From: Hominisplanchenecus murintestinalis
Lineage (GTDB): Bacteria > Bacillota > Clostridia > Lachnospirales > Lachnospiraceae
Length of the DNA: 64,000 nucleotides
Direction: 5' to 3'
Assembly (NCBI GenBank): GCA_004793585.1
Contig: SRZB01000012.1
Location: forward strand, 1 to 64,000
Of this stretch, positions 21,364-30,070 are shown one piece after another. The notes beneath the pieces are model-generated. The model worked only from the letters and a program-made list of their open reading frames with translations, searched no databases and had not been told where the DNA came from. The stretch's first letter is position 1, and each line of letters opens with the position of its first letter. Both the position numbers and the translations under genes were made by a program.

Positions 21364-21388
21364 GAATTTTTTTCCAAACATTGACTTC
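21350..21388 (-). terminator. Terminator of the ABC operon overlapping the rpoB promoter
   Basis: GAAGTCAATGT (21350-21360) pairs perfectly with ACATTGACTTC (21378-21388) over 11 bp, with a 17-nt loop. On the minus strand the stem is followed directly by a run of seven T, the signature of an intrinsic terminator for the ABC operon that ends at 21440. The downstream arm contains the rpoB -35 box. Confidence 0.75.
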
Positions 21389-21439
21389 TCACGCTGCCTG
21401 ACGGCCAGAAACCTGGACTTCGAAATGTCCGATTATGCC

Positions 21440-22156
21440 TCACATCGTTACCTGCTGTTTCCTGAGAACCAGCCAGCTTCCGGCGCAGCACCCCAGGCAT
21501 ACTGCCGTTCCCCCGATTATCCAGCCGTCAACAGGAAGTACATTCAAAATCTGCAGAACGCCTTTCCCAATCATTCCAAACAGCGACTGCGGTGCATCTT
21601 CCGCCGCCGCTATAATTCTTGGGCCCCCTAAGCACAGCAGCATCCAGACAGCCCATTCTGCCCAAAACGCCTTCTGCCCGAAACGCATCACCAGTGCGCC
21701 GCCAAGCCCGCCAAGCGCAGGACCGGCCAAAGCCAGCGGAACTGCCAGCCGGACAAGTCCTCCCATGATATCTGCCTCCTCTTTGATTCCGGGAAACACT
21801 GTGGCATAAATTTCTTTCTCCACCGTGCAGAGCAGCATCAGCAGGAGAACTATAAGAACGTTCATCACTATATTTACTATATAGTGCGATATGAAAAACC
21901 GCAGCCTGGTGCATCCCATAGACACTTCCATGTCAAAACTCAGCCTAAGCTGCACGATAGATGTGAATATTCCCATCATAACAACTGCCGTACACCCCAT
22001 AATTGTCCCAAACTCAAAATATGTACCCTCTCGCTCATGTTCCAGTATAATACTAAAAACAATACATCCAATAAGCCAGACCCCTGCCGTTATAACGCCA
22101 TACCAAATCCAGTCCTTCCACTGTACCTGAAACTGCTTTTTTATAACTTCTAACAT
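21440..22156 (-). CDS. ABC-type export membrane protein (second permease)
   Basis: About 238 residues with roughly six hydrophobic segments and a short N-terminal cytoplasmic helix (MLEVIKKQFQVQWKDWIWYG). It resembles permease subunits of two-component ABC exporters controlled by YtrA-type regulators. The start at 22156 has GGGGGAT upstream. It is the last gene of a four-gene operon (gntR, ATPase, permease, permease). Cargo is unknown; peptide or antimicrobial export or resistance is typical of such operons but not shown by sequence. Confidence 0.75.
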   Translation of the reverse strand: MLEVIKKQFQVQWKDWIWYGVITAGVWLIGCIVFSIILEHEREGTYFEFGTIMGCTAVVMMGIFTSIVQLRLSFDMEVSMGCTRLRFFISHYIVNIVMNVLIVLLLMLLCTVEKEIYATVFPGIKEEADIMGGLVRLAVPLALAGPALGGLGGALVMRFGQKAFWAEWAVWMLLCLGGPRIIAAAEDAPQSLFGMIGKGVLQILNVLPVDGWIIGGTAVCLGCCAGSWLVLRKQQVTM

Positions 22157-22169
22157 ATGATTATCCCCC

Positions 22170-22844
22170 TTATACACGCACTTCCATTTTTCTGACCAGC
22201 ATCATAGCGGCAGCCCCCGCCAGGACATATACCCCTATGCCAAGAATAAATGCCCATAGAGGCTGAAAATTCATCAGGAAATCCAGAAGAAAATCTCCCG
22301 GCTTTTGTGCCGTTATCGCCGCCATACCTCCAAATATGCCGCCAAATACCGCACAGAATATAATGAAAATAATCACTCCTTTTTTCCCGAGCCTGCCGAC
22401 TACCGCGCCCATCAGCACGCTGGCTCCGCTAAACATCAACAGGATTCCCGAAATCAATAGCAAAAGTTCTGTTACATTCCCCACTTCTGACGAGGGCATC
22501 ATCCAAAACAGGGCAATTACCGCAGTGATTGCCATTACACCCCCCGCATTATATCCAAGAATCCCCCATACGCTTTCCCGCCTGGTCGCATTCAGGGAAA
22601 CCAAAACCGGCAGATACGTCTGAAAACTCGAAATCGTACCTATCGAAAAGATGAAAAACGCTGAAAGCACCAGATAGGCCGGGTAAAACACACAGATTGT
22701 CTTCCATATCCCATTTATCCCGTCCCCAGGATAGATTACCCTGCCTCCGGCAAAAAATAACATCAGCGCCAGCGCAATTCCCATGACGGCGCCCATATAC
22801 TCCAGCCACATCCTCCCCCAGTATTTCACATTTCCCATCCCCAT
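22170..22844 (-). CDS. ABC-type export membrane protein (first permease)
   Basis: About 224 residues with around six transmembrane segments. The start at 22844 follows the ATPase stop codon almost directly (stop within TAGTATG) and has a GGGGAGGAGG site; the ORF extension to 22904 overlaps the ATPase and is rejected. It likely forms the membrane channel with the protein at 21440-22156. Sequence is otherwise too variable to assign a substrate. Confidence 0.75.
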   Translation of the reverse strand: MGMGNVKYWGRMWLEYMGAVMGIALALMLFFAGGRVIYPGDGINGIWKTICVFYPAYLVLSAFFIFSIGTISSFQTYLPVLVSLNATRRESVWGILGYNAGGVMAITAVIALFWMMPSSEVGNVTELLLLISGILLMFSGASVLMGAVVGRLGKKGVIIFIIFCAVFGGIFGGMAAITAQKPGDFLLDFLMNFQPLWAFILGIGVYVLAGAAAMMLVRKMEVRV

Positions 22845-22845
22845 A

Positions 22846-23718
22846 CTATGCCTCCTCCCCGCAAAGCGCCAAAAAGACCTTCTGCAAAGACAGCCTCTGA
22901 ACACTTACATCATACCCGTCGCGAATCTTTTCTCCCGGCTCCAGAAGAACCGTCACGCCACGGCTGCGCCCGATCCTCTCTTCATGATACAGGCGAAGAC
23001 CGGAAACGGCTGCTTCCACCTCTTCCGCCCGTCCGGATACATGGAAGCTTCTCTCTAGCAGTTCCTGGGTATTCTCTTTTAGCAGAATACTCCCTTTATC
23101 CAAAACAACCACTTCCTCAAACACATCTGCCGCCTCTTCAATAATGTGGGTAGAAACGATGAACGTCCTTCCCGTCTGTTCATATTCCTCCAAAAGAATT
23201 TTATAGAATTTCTCCCTAGCCACCACATCCAGCCCGGACGTCGGCTCATCTAAAAAAGTAAAATCCGCCTTGCTTGCCAGCGCGGTCAGCACTGTCACCA
23301 TAGACATCATCCCCTTCGAAAGCTTTCCGATACGCTTTTTTACATCCAAATCAAACTCCCGGATTAATCTGTCCGCCATCTCTTTATCCCAGTTTGGCAG
23401 GAACGTCGCCGCAATCCGCAGATATTCTTTCACCTTCATGGTATTCACATTATTTCCCGAAACCTGCGCCAATTCCCGTGAAAAACACAGATGTTTCAGC
23501 GCTGCCGGATTTTCCCACACTGGCTCTCCGTCAAGCGTCACGCTCCCCTTCGTCGCGGGATTCTGTGCTGTCAAAATAGAAAGCAGCGTGGTCTTTCCGG
23601 CGCCGTTACGCCCAATCATTCCATAAATCTTTCCTGATTCCAGCTCCAAATCTACGCTGTGGAGCACATCCTTACCCCCATATGTTTTCGTAATTCCTTT
23701 TCCAACTAATTTACTCAT
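22846..23718 (-). CDS. ABC transporter ATP-binding protein (YtrB-like)
   Basis: About 290 residues. Walker A GRNGAGKTT is near residue 38, the Q-loop region follows, a degenerate signature (LSKGM) and Walker B FTFLDEPTSGLD lie near residues 135-165, and a switch His is present (STHIIEE). It powers the two permeases encoded downstream. The start at 23718 follows the gntR stop by about 1 nt, with GGAGGGAGG upstream, so translation is coupled. Confidence 0.92.
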   Translation of the reverse strand: MSKLVGKGITKTYGGKDVLHSVDLELESGKIYGMIGRNGAGKTTLLSILTAQNPATKGSVTLDGEPVWENPAALKHLCFSRELAQVSGNNVNTMKVKEYLRIAATFLPNWDKEMADRLIREFDLDVKKRIGKLSKGMMSMVTVLTALASKADFTFLDEPTSGLDVVAREKFYKILLEEYEQTGRTFIVSTHIIEEAADVFEEVVVLDKGSILLKENTQELLERSFHVSGRAEEVEAAVSGLRLYHEERIGRSRGVTVLLEPGEKIRDGYDVSVQRLSLQKVFLALCGEEA

Positions 23719-23719
23719 C

Positions 23720-24094
23720 CTATCTTCCTCCCTCCTCTGAGCTTTCAATCATCTCTATCAGTTCTCTCTTTGTAATGCCAAGGCTTCCTGCCTCCGCCAA
23801 CAGGCTTTTTATATAATCATCATAAAAGTTCTTTTTTCTTTTCGCCGTTATCTTTTCCCTTGCTCCCTGCGCCACAAACATCCCAATCCCCCTTTTCTTC
23901 TGCAAAATCCCTTCCGCCGCCAATAAATTTATCCCTTTTGCCGCCGTTGCCGGATTAATCGAATACAGCTTCGCCAGCTCATTGGTGCTCGGAACACGTT
24001 CTTCTTCCAGTAGGATATCCCGCAGGATATCATTCTCGATCATCTCTTTAATCTGAATATAAATGGATTTCTCCTGTGTCAATATTTCATTCAA
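23720..24094 (-). CDS. GntR-family (YtrA-type) transcriptional regulator
   Basis: 124 residues. A winged HTH at about residues 10-78 contains RVPSTNELAKLYSINPATAAKG and GMFVA, and a short C-terminal helical region replaces the large ligand domain, as in the YtrA subfamily. It leads an ABC exporter operon, the usual arrangement for self-regulated YtrA systems. The ribosome binding site GGAGGTGG is strong. Two palindromes upstream (24124-24137 and 24146-24156) are likely operators. Confidence 0.9.
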   Translation of the reverse strand: MNEILTQEKSIYIQIKEMIENDILRDILLEEERVPSTNELAKLYSINPATAAKGINLLAAEGILQKKRGIGMFVAQGAREKITAKRKKNFYDDYIKSLLAEAGSLGITKRELIEMIESSEEGGR

Positions 24095-24123
24095 AGGCTT
24101 CCACCTCCTCTGTTTGGTAGTTC

Positions 24124-24168
24124 ATTACTTATGTAATTAACCATATCACTATGTGAGCCATATGTCAA
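24124..24168 (-). promoter_or_regulatory. Promoter and operators of the GntR-ABC operon
   Basis: On the minus strand TTGACA (24163-24168), 17-nt spacer, TATGGT (24140-24145). The spacer holds a perfect palindrome TCAC-TAT-GTGA (24146-24156), and ATTAC-TTAT-GTAAT (24124-24137) lies just downstream of the -10 box. Both are placed to let the regulator block its own promoter. Confidence 0.7.
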
Positions 24169-24186
24169 CAACTATTTTTTTGCCCT

Positions 24187-24232
24187 CATAACAATGTGCA
24201 AGCCGGCAGAAACCGGCTTGCACATTGTTATG
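24187..24232. terminator. Long perfect hairpin downstream of feoB
   Basis: Two 20-bp arms (CATAACAATGTGCAAGCCGG and its exact complement) flank a 6-nt loop. The hairpin lies about 50 nt after the feoB stop and upstream of the gntR promoter. It lacks a proper T tract on the minus strand; a weak one follows on the plus strand. It may act as a terminator or an RNA-stabilising 3-prime hairpin. Confidence 0.65.
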
Positions 24233-24282
24233 GCTATTTAATAATATTTTTTCAATTTTACGCTATAAGTCCTCTCGCATAT

Positions 24283-26631
24283 TTACTGCATTCCCAGCAG
24301 CAGCCCAATACACCTCACCGCCAATGCCGCTATCCATGCGATAAAGCACTGTCCCACAACCACTGCTGCTGCCCACCTGCCGCCAAGTTCCCTGCGGATA
24401 GCCGCCACTGCTGCCACACAAGGCGTATACAACAGGCAGAATGCCAACAGGCTGCCCGCTGCCAGAGGGGTAAGCGCCCCTGCCATCTGCGCCGTTGTCC
24501 CATACAATACAGACAATGTAGAAACTACGCTTTCTTTCGCCATAAACCCGGTAATCAGCGCTGTAGAAATCCTCCAGTCCCCAAATCCCAAAGGTGCAAA
24601 CACAGGCGCAAGCAGCCCCGCGCCCACCGCCAGGATGCTGTCGCGGGAATCCGTCACCACATTCAGATGCATATCAAAAGTCTGCAAAAACCAGATGATA
24701 ATCGTCGCTATGAAAATCACCGTAAATGCCCGCTGGAGGAAATCTTTTGCCTTTTCCCACAGAAGCTGTCCTACATTCTTCGCCCCAGGCATACGATAAT
24801 TCGGCAGCTCCATGACAAAAGGAACTGCCTCACCCTTAAACAGCGTCCCACGCAGCAGAAGCGCGGTAAGAATTCCCGCCAGGATACCTCCAAAATACAG
24901 CCCCACCATGACCAGAGCGCCGTGTCCCGGAAAAAACACCGCTGTAAACAGCCCGTAAATCGGCAGCTTCGCCGAGCAGCTCATAAATGGAGTAAGCAAT
25001 ATCGTCATTTTACGATCTCTTTCTGAAGGAAGCGTGCGGCTCGCCATTACTCCAGGCACAGTACATCCGAACCCCACCAGCATTGGCACGATGCTTCTTC
25101 CCGAAAGCCCAATTTTCCGCAGCAATTTGTCCATCATAAAAGCTACCCGTGCCATGTAACCGCTGTCTTCCAGCATAGACAAAAAGAAAAACAGCGTTAC
25201 GATAACCGGAAGAAAACTCAGTACGCTTCCCACGCCATTAAAAACCCCATCAATCACCAGGGACTGCAGTGTTTCATTCACATTCCAGGACGTAAGCGCC
25301 GCAACCACGGCGTCTGTAAGCGCTGAAATACCCATTTCCAAAAGGGCGGAAAGCCCCGCTCCAATCACATTGAACGTAAGCCAGAATACTGCCGCCATAA
25401 TTGCCACAAAACACGGAAGAGCCGTATATTTCCCGGTAAGCACCTTATCTATCCTTGTACTGCGCACATGTTCCCTGCTTTCTTTGGGTTTCACCACCGT
25501 TTCACGGCATATTTTCTTTATAAAAGTAAAACGCATATCTGCAATGGCCGCCGCCCTATCTAGCCCTCGCTCATTTTCCATCTGCTTAATAATATGCTCC
25601 AGTGTCTCCTTTTCATTTTCATCCAGCCCCAATGCCTCCAGAATCTGCTTATCCCCCTCTGCCAGCTTTGCCGCTGCGAAACGAATAGGAATCCCTGCAT
25701 CCCCGGCATGATCCTCCACAAGATGCATGATACCGTGAAGACACCTGTGCACCGCCCCGCCATTATCGTCCGCGTTACAAAAGTCCAGTCTTCCGGGGTG
25801 TTCCTGGTATTTTGCCACATGGATGGCGTGATGGATGAGCTCATCGATTCCCTCATTTTTTGCCGCCGCAATCGGAATCACCGGAATCCCCAGCCGCTCC
25901 TCCATCTCATTCACCAGAACTGCGCCGCCGTTCTGCCTGACCTCGTCCATCATATTTAACGCCAGCACCATAGGCACATCCAGTTCCATAAGCTGCATGG
26001 TCAAATACAGATTCCTCTCAATGTTCGTCGCATCCACAATATTTATGATGCCCTTCGGCTTTTCATCCAGTACAAAGTTCCTTGTCACCATTTCCTCATT
26101 GGAATAAGGAGACATAGAATAAATCCCCGGAAGGTCCGTTACCAGCGTATTCTTATATCCTTTAATCTTCCCGTCCTTCCTGTCCACCGTCACTCCGGGG
26201 AAATTCCCCACATGGCAGCTGGAACCGGTAAGCTGATTAAACAGCGTCGTCTTTCCGCAATTCTGGTTTCCCGCCAGGGCAAAGGTGAGTATTTCCCCAT
26301 CCGGAAGGGGATTCTCATCCGCCTTGTCGTGGTATTTTCCTCCTTCACCAAGTCCCGGGTGCGGAATGGCCTTCCGTTCCGGTACGGTACCTTCTTCCGC
26401 CTTCTCCCTCACATTTCCAATCTCTATCTTCTCTGCATCGGCAAGGCGCAAAGTCAGTTCATAGCTATGTACCCGCAGTTCCACCGGATCACCCATCGGC
26501 GCATATTTTACCATCGTTATATCCGCTTTCGGAATCAACCCCATATCTAAAAAATGCTGGCGCAGCGCTCCTTCTCCCCCGGTAGTGAGAATCGTAGCAG
26601 TCTTGCCAATCGGTAAATCTTTTAAAGTCAT
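24283..26631 (-). CDS. feoB: Ferrous iron transporter, FeoA-FeoB fusion
   Basis: 782 residues. A FeoA-like SH3 domain occupies about residues 1-73, then a linker, then the FeoB G domain with G1 GNQNCGKTT (121-129), G3 DLPG and G4 NMMD. A helical regulatory region and a C-terminal membrane part with the conserved GCTVPG and KESVVSTLSVLYG segments complete the protein. It imports Fe(II) across the cytoplasmic membrane, driven or gated by GTP. FeoA and FeoB are usually separate genes; here they are one polypeptide. The start at 26631 has GAGGG upstream. It follows the KGGVGR ATPase gene by about 85 nt on the same strand. Confidence 0.96.
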   Translation of the reverse strand: MTLKDLPIGKTATILTTGGEGALRQHFLDMGLIPKADITMVKYAPMGDPVELRVHSYELTLRLADAEKIEIGNVREKAEEGTVPERKAIPHPGLGEGGKYHDKADENPLPDGEILTFALAGNQNCGKTTLFNQLTGSSCHVGNFPGVTVDRKDGKIKGYKNTLVTDLPGIYSMSPYSNEEMVTRNFVLDEKPKGIINIVDATNIERNLYLTMQLMELDVPMVLALNMMDEVRQNGGAVLVNEMEERLGIPVIPIAAAKNEGIDELIHHAIHVAKYQEHPGRLDFCNADDNGGAVHRCLHGIMHLVEDHAGDAGIPIRFAAAKLAEGDKQILEALGLDENEKETLEHIIKQMENERGLDRAAAIADMRFTFIKKICRETVVKPKESREHVRSTRIDKVLTGKYTALPCFVAIMAAVFWLTFNVIGAGLSALLEMGISALTDAVVAALTSWNVNETLQSLVIDGVFNGVGSVLSFLPVIVTLFFFLSMLEDSGYMARVAFMMDKLLRKIGLSGRSIVPMLVGFGCTVPGVMASRTLPSERDRKMTILLTPFMSCSAKLPIYGLFTAVFFPGHGALVMVGLYFGGILAGILTALLLRGTLFKGEAVPFVMELPNYRMPGAKNVGQLLWEKAKDFLQRAFTVIFIATIIIWFLQTFDMHLNVVTDSRDSILAVGAGLLAPVFAPLGFGDWRISTALITGFMAKESVVSTLSVLYGTTAQMAGALTPLAAGSLLAFCLLYTPCVAAVAAIRRELGGRWAAAVVVGQCFIAWIAALAVRCIGLLLGMQ

Positions 26632-26678
26632 TTTTCCCTCTTTCTGACGCACTCACTGCATCATTCTGGTAGATTTAA

Positions 26679-26706
26679 AAATTACCATTTTTTACAATAG
26701 TAATTT
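26679..26706 (-). terminator. AT-rich hairpin after the KGGVGR gene
   Basis: AAATTACCA (26679-26687) pairs with TAGTAATTT (26698-26706), one G-T wobble, 10-nt loop. On the minus strand it is followed by a short TTAAAT stretch. It may weakly end the cassette transcript before feoB. Confidence 0.35.
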
Positions 26707-26715
26707 CAACCGTTC

Positions 26716-29337
26716 TTATTTAGCCAAAAGCGACAAAACCTTTGGCCTCGCGCCTTTCTCATATGTAAATCCAAGTGCAAACCGGATAATCTCTGGTAAA
26801 TAATATTTCTTCTCCAAGATTGCCATATATCCCTGGCTCTCCAAACGCGCGATTTCCTCACCCGTCAGACTGATTTTGTCAAGAGTAAGCGGCAATCTTT
26901 TATTCTCCTCATCCATATCTTCAAATTTTTTAAGTATTTTGTAAATCGTTTTCATTTCCTCTTTTATCTCTTTAAACTTACCTTTTGAACATTCTGGAAT
27001 GGCCTTTCTTATCCCAGAAGGTGTCAAGTATCTGTCACGGTAATTTAACTTCCCTTCCAGTGAAGCATCTGCTGCAAATTTTAAAAACCTTACAATATCC
27101 CTGGCCTGTAACTGTCCTGTAAAGTCAGAAAGAACTCCTATAATCCACCGTGACGACACCGCTTCTCTGGAATCACGGTTTCCAAGCTTCTTTCCCCATA
27201 AAAGTTCCAGACGCTCTTCCAGGGCTTCCCTAGTTGATTTTAAAATATCAATGTTTTTTCCAAACGCCGCATTCGCCTGAGAAGCAATCCACAATGCCAG
27301 ACGAAGCGCCTCTGTTGGCGTCCATTTTAGTTCATAACGGGAATACTGGTTTTTAAACTGCTCAAAATTCATCCCGATTGTCTCTTCTACCATATCTTTT
27401 CTGGCAAAAATGATAATTCCTATATTGCCGAATTTAAGATTCCTCAATATGTTAATCACATTCCGGCATAAAGAACGCACCGCATCCTTCCAGCTTTCCT
27501 GAGCTTTATCCTGTATATCCGTATATAAGTCTTCCAGGCCATCCACAAGAAAAACTATCTTTTTCTTCTTCTCCTCCAAATACCCATCCAGTTCTTCCAG
27601 ATTCGTGAAATTCCCTTTTATCATCTGCGCCATTAATCTTTGCCAAATCTTCCCCCACTCTGCCGGCTGCACGCCTTTCTGCAAAAGTTCTACAAGCATA
27701 TCATAATTTTCATGAACTGTATGAAAACCCATGTCTGTATCCTTCAATACATCACTTGTATACTGAATACAGCCCTGTACGATTTTATTAATATATCTTA
27801 CACTTACAGTAGAAAGCAAGGGGACAATCAAAGTTTCCTGCGAAGATTTCTCCGCATGTTTATCAACAAGGCACACAAAATCTTCCCACGTTTTCTTCTC
27901 CGCCAACTGTTTGTAAATATACGTCTTGCCAGAGCCTTTTGCCCCCAGTACCACAATTTGCGGTATTGTATCTTTATAATCTTTTACAATTTCACGGATC
28001 GAGGTTGTAGACAGCATATTCGAGGATGAATTTCCCTCCGCCGTTATTTCACTTTCCGCCACAGCGCTTAACCTGTCCAGGGTTCCCTTTATCTCCTGTA
28101 TTGAAAGTTCTGATGAATCTTCCGGCTCCTCTTGCTCAAATAAATTTTCCGCAATCCCCCGCATAACATCTGATAGTTTTCTTCCTCTCAACACTGAACA
28201 TATCTCTTCAAAATTCCCAAGTGAAATCAATGAAGAATCAAATCCTACACGCAACAGATAATTTTCACGTAGCGACATAACGTCTGCATCCAGTTCCTTC
28301 TCTATGGATTCAGCCAGCCTGTCCTCAAGGCGCTGAATTGTCTGCTCCTCCATTTCCGGCGGAATCATTGTCAGCAATACCCTCGCTTTCTGTAGCCCTA
28401 ACGCCTCCCGCTCATGTATTTCTTCTAAAACCTGCTGTGTTCCTTTTATCGACTGCAGGGAAGTGGAAGATATGAAATACTTCTGAACCCGTGAATCAAA
28501 CAAAAACGGAGCAGAAAACTCTGTAATACCTGCCCTTAAATCAACTAAAACTAAATCTGCTTTCAAAGCAGAACCCAGCATAGAAAGAAATTCTGTAATA
28601 ACATACTTATTATCCTGTATGTCAATAACTCTCTCCGTATTAGAGAAAATATTCATCATCTGTTCTTTTTTTCTGTAGACTGGAAGAAAATACTGTTCAA
28701 TTTCCAATCGTTCCGTTTCTATTACAAGGTTCGACTTCCTCATAAGTTTTGCCACATTTTCTGCAAGTTCATCATTTATATCATGAAAATGCATCAGCGA
28801 TAGAAGATCCAGGTAACTAATCGGAGCGTTCTCCTGTTCTTTATCCAGCATCCATGTCAAACCAGGCGCCTCTACATCCGCATCAATAATCAACAAACGT
28901 TTTTTATCTTCATACATTCCCGATATTTCTTTCGCAAGAGAAATCAATGATAGCGTACGCCCCACCCCTCCTTTATAAGAGTGGAATGCTATGATTGGAA
29001 TTGGCAGCTGGGCGCTTTTTGTTTCATTTTCGTTCCTGACATAAATATCTCGAAATAATGGCGTCCGGACAGGAATCATCCTGTCCTCTTCCTCTCCTTC
29101 TTCATAGATAACATCCATTCTACTTTTATCAAATTCCCTCTGGACATACCCATCATGATAGCAGTTTGCAAAAATCTTTTTTAATGCGCTTTCATTCTCT
29201 GATTCTGTATTATTTTTAGCATCAACATTAATAACAATTTCATTGTTATATACATCTACCCTGTTCCAGCTCTTCGGCCACAATTCCCTGTTTCTTTTTA
29301 AATCCAGTTCTACATCATACCATGTAAACAGATGCAT
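26716..29337 (-). CDS. KGGVGR-motif ParA-like and AAA/STAND double NTPase protein
   Basis: 873 residues. After about 110 N-terminal residues comes a SIMIBI (MinD/ParA-like) NTPase domain with a variant deviant Walker A KGGVGRT (122-128), DADVEAPG (152-159) and Walker B-like VDLRAG (265-270). A second P-loop ATPase follows: GAKGSGKT (465-472), FLVDGLED (596-603) and FARKD (644-648), as in AAA/STAND-like ATPases. A helical, possibly winged-helix C-terminus ends the protein. KGGVGR-variant ATPases are known from predicted prokaryotic conflict and signalling operons. It is preceded by a HEPN-like gene 11 nt upstream, with a GGAGGGG site, so the two act together. The region is clearly richer in A+T than feoB. 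Defence is inferred, not proven. Confidence 0.85.
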   Translation of the reverse strand: MHLFTWYDVELDLKRNRELWPKSWNRVDVYNNEIVINVDAKNNTESENESALKKIFANCYHDGYVQREFDKSRMDVIYEEGEEEDRMIPVRTPLFRDIYVRNENETKSAQLPIPIIAFHSYKGGVGRTLSLISLAKEISGMYEDKKRLLIIDADVEAPGLTWMLDKEQENAPISYLDLLSLMHFHDINDELAENVAKLMRKSNLVIETERLEIEQYFLPVYRKKEQMMNIFSNTERVIDIQDNKYVITEFLSMLGSALKADLVLVDLRAGITEFSAPFLFDSRVQKYFISSTSLQSIKGTQQVLEEIHEREALGLQKARVLLTMIPPEMEEQTIQRLEDRLAESIEKELDADVMSLRENYLLRVGFDSSLISLGNFEEICSVLRGRKLSDVMRGIAENLFEQEEPEDSSELSIQEIKGTLDRLSAVAESEITAEGNSSSNMLSTTSIREIVKDYKDTIPQIVVLGAKGSGKTYIYKQLAEKKTWEDFVCLVDKHAEKSSQETLIVPLLSTVSVRYINKIVQGCIQYTSDVLKDTDMGFHTVHENYDMLVELLQKGVQPAEWGKIWQRLMAQMIKGNFTNLEELDGYLEEKKKKIVFLVDGLEDLYTDIQDKAQESWKDAVRSLCRNVINILRNLKFGNIGIIIFARKDMVEETIGMNFEQFKNQYSRYELKWTPTEALRLALWIASQANAAFGKNIDILKSTREALEERLELLWGKKLGNRDSREAVSSRWIIGVLSDFTGQLQARDIVRFLKFAADASLEGKLNYRDRYLTPSGIRKAIPECSKGKFKEIKEEMKTIYKILKKFEDMDEENKRLPLTLDKISLTGEEIARLESQGYMAILEKKYYLPEIIRFALGFTYEKGARPKVLSLLAK

Positions 29338-29348
29338 CCCAACCCCTC

Positions 29349-29786
29349 CTATAACCTCGTATTAAGCCATTCTGCAATTTTCGCCAATGTATATTCTGCT
29401 TTTTCCTCTTCTCTGGCATCTGCAACTGCTACTCCGTAGCGCCACATCTCATTAAACTTTTTAGGCTCTACAGAACCGCCGCTCCCTTTTAATTCAATGT
29501 TTTTCAATACGAATGCATTACGGGGATTTACCTCTTTTAACATTTCCTTTATGTTATGCCCAACCAACTCACCTTTTCCATGTCCCTTACAATATTTCTC
29601 TAATTTTTCATAGGTATCATTTCCGGTATTCTTCATAATCAGGCTTTTCAATCCGCACTCTACAGAATAAAATAGAATCAATCTTCTGGTTTTTGAATCA
29701 CCGATTGTATTTTTGTATAATCTGTAATGTCTTCGATAGCTATCGGAAAACTCCCTGCGTGTAACATTTAACCTTTTGTTCGCCAT
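29349..29786 (-). CDS. Small HEPN-like protein, partner of the KGGVGR ATPase
   Basis: 145 residues, predicted all-helical. The pattern LILFYSVECGLKSLIMK (about 36-52), then GHNIKEMLKEV, then MWRYGVAV and a final long helix is like compact HEPN domains, which often cleave RNA or tag toxins. A textbook RxxxxH catalytic motif was not seen with confidence; candidates around RRHYR are unproven. It has a GAGG site 8 nt before the ATG and its own promoter (29825-29854), and is followed by the double-NTPase gene after 11 nt. Expected role: effector or adaptor of the two-gene cassette, by inference. Confidence 0.7.
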   Translation of the reverse strand: MANKRLNVTRREFSDSYRRHYRLYKNTIGDSKTRRLILFYSVECGLKSLIMKNTGNDTYEKLEKYCKGHGKGELVGHNIKEMLKEVNPRNAFVLKNIELKGSGGSVEPKKFNEMWRYGVAVADAREEEKAEYTLAKIAEWLNTRL

Positions 29787-29824
29787 AAACCAAACCTCAT
29801 CTATCCGTTTTTAAAGATACATGA

Positions 29825-29854
29825 ATTATACCATAGCTTTTTATATAATAGCAA
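29825..29854 (-). promoter_or_regulatory. Promoter of the HEPN-KGGVGR cassette
   Basis: On the minus strand TTGCTA (29849-29854), 18-nt spacer, TATAAT (29825-29830) with the extended TGG element directly upstream (TGnTATAAT). It lies about 40 nt before the HEPN-like start codon, so the cassette has its own constitutive-looking promoter. Confidence 0.75.
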
Positions 29855-30007
29855 TTCTCAGCTTCCATTTTCTCTGAGCTTGAACTGCATAGTTACCCTC
29901 ATTCTGTAACAATGACATGCAAAAGCCTATCGAAAATTGCGATTAATAATAGGATATATCCTTACCGCCAAATTTCAAGATTTTCCCCCATTCGTCCATA
30001 AGTGTGT

Positions 30008-30013
30008 TATACT
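30008..30013 (+). promoter_or_regulatory. Possible extended -10 box
   Basis: TGTTATACT fits an extended -10 element 58 nt upstream of the membrane protein gene at 30071. No convincing -35 box is seen in the pyrimidine-rich stretch before it. Confidence 0.35.
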
Positions 30014-30070
30014 ACTATCAATACCCGGCAGTGGACCGCCCCTGCCATTCAGAAAGGAGTTTCTATTCAA

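Noticed and set aside
24196-25026. Plus-strand ORF of 276 codons opposite feoB
   Set aside because: Very rich in Cys, His, Arg and Gln, typical of a frame opposite a real gene; feoB on the minus strand is certain.
26632-26715. Promoter or Fur box for feoB
   Set aside because: TTGAAA with GGTAAT 17 nt away is a poor match, and the nearby inverted repeat looks more like a weak terminator; not listed as a promoter.
29947-30001. tRNA-like or attachment site near the HEPN cassette
   Set aside because: No tRNA fold and no direct repeats flanking the cassette were found, so no evidence of an integrated element.
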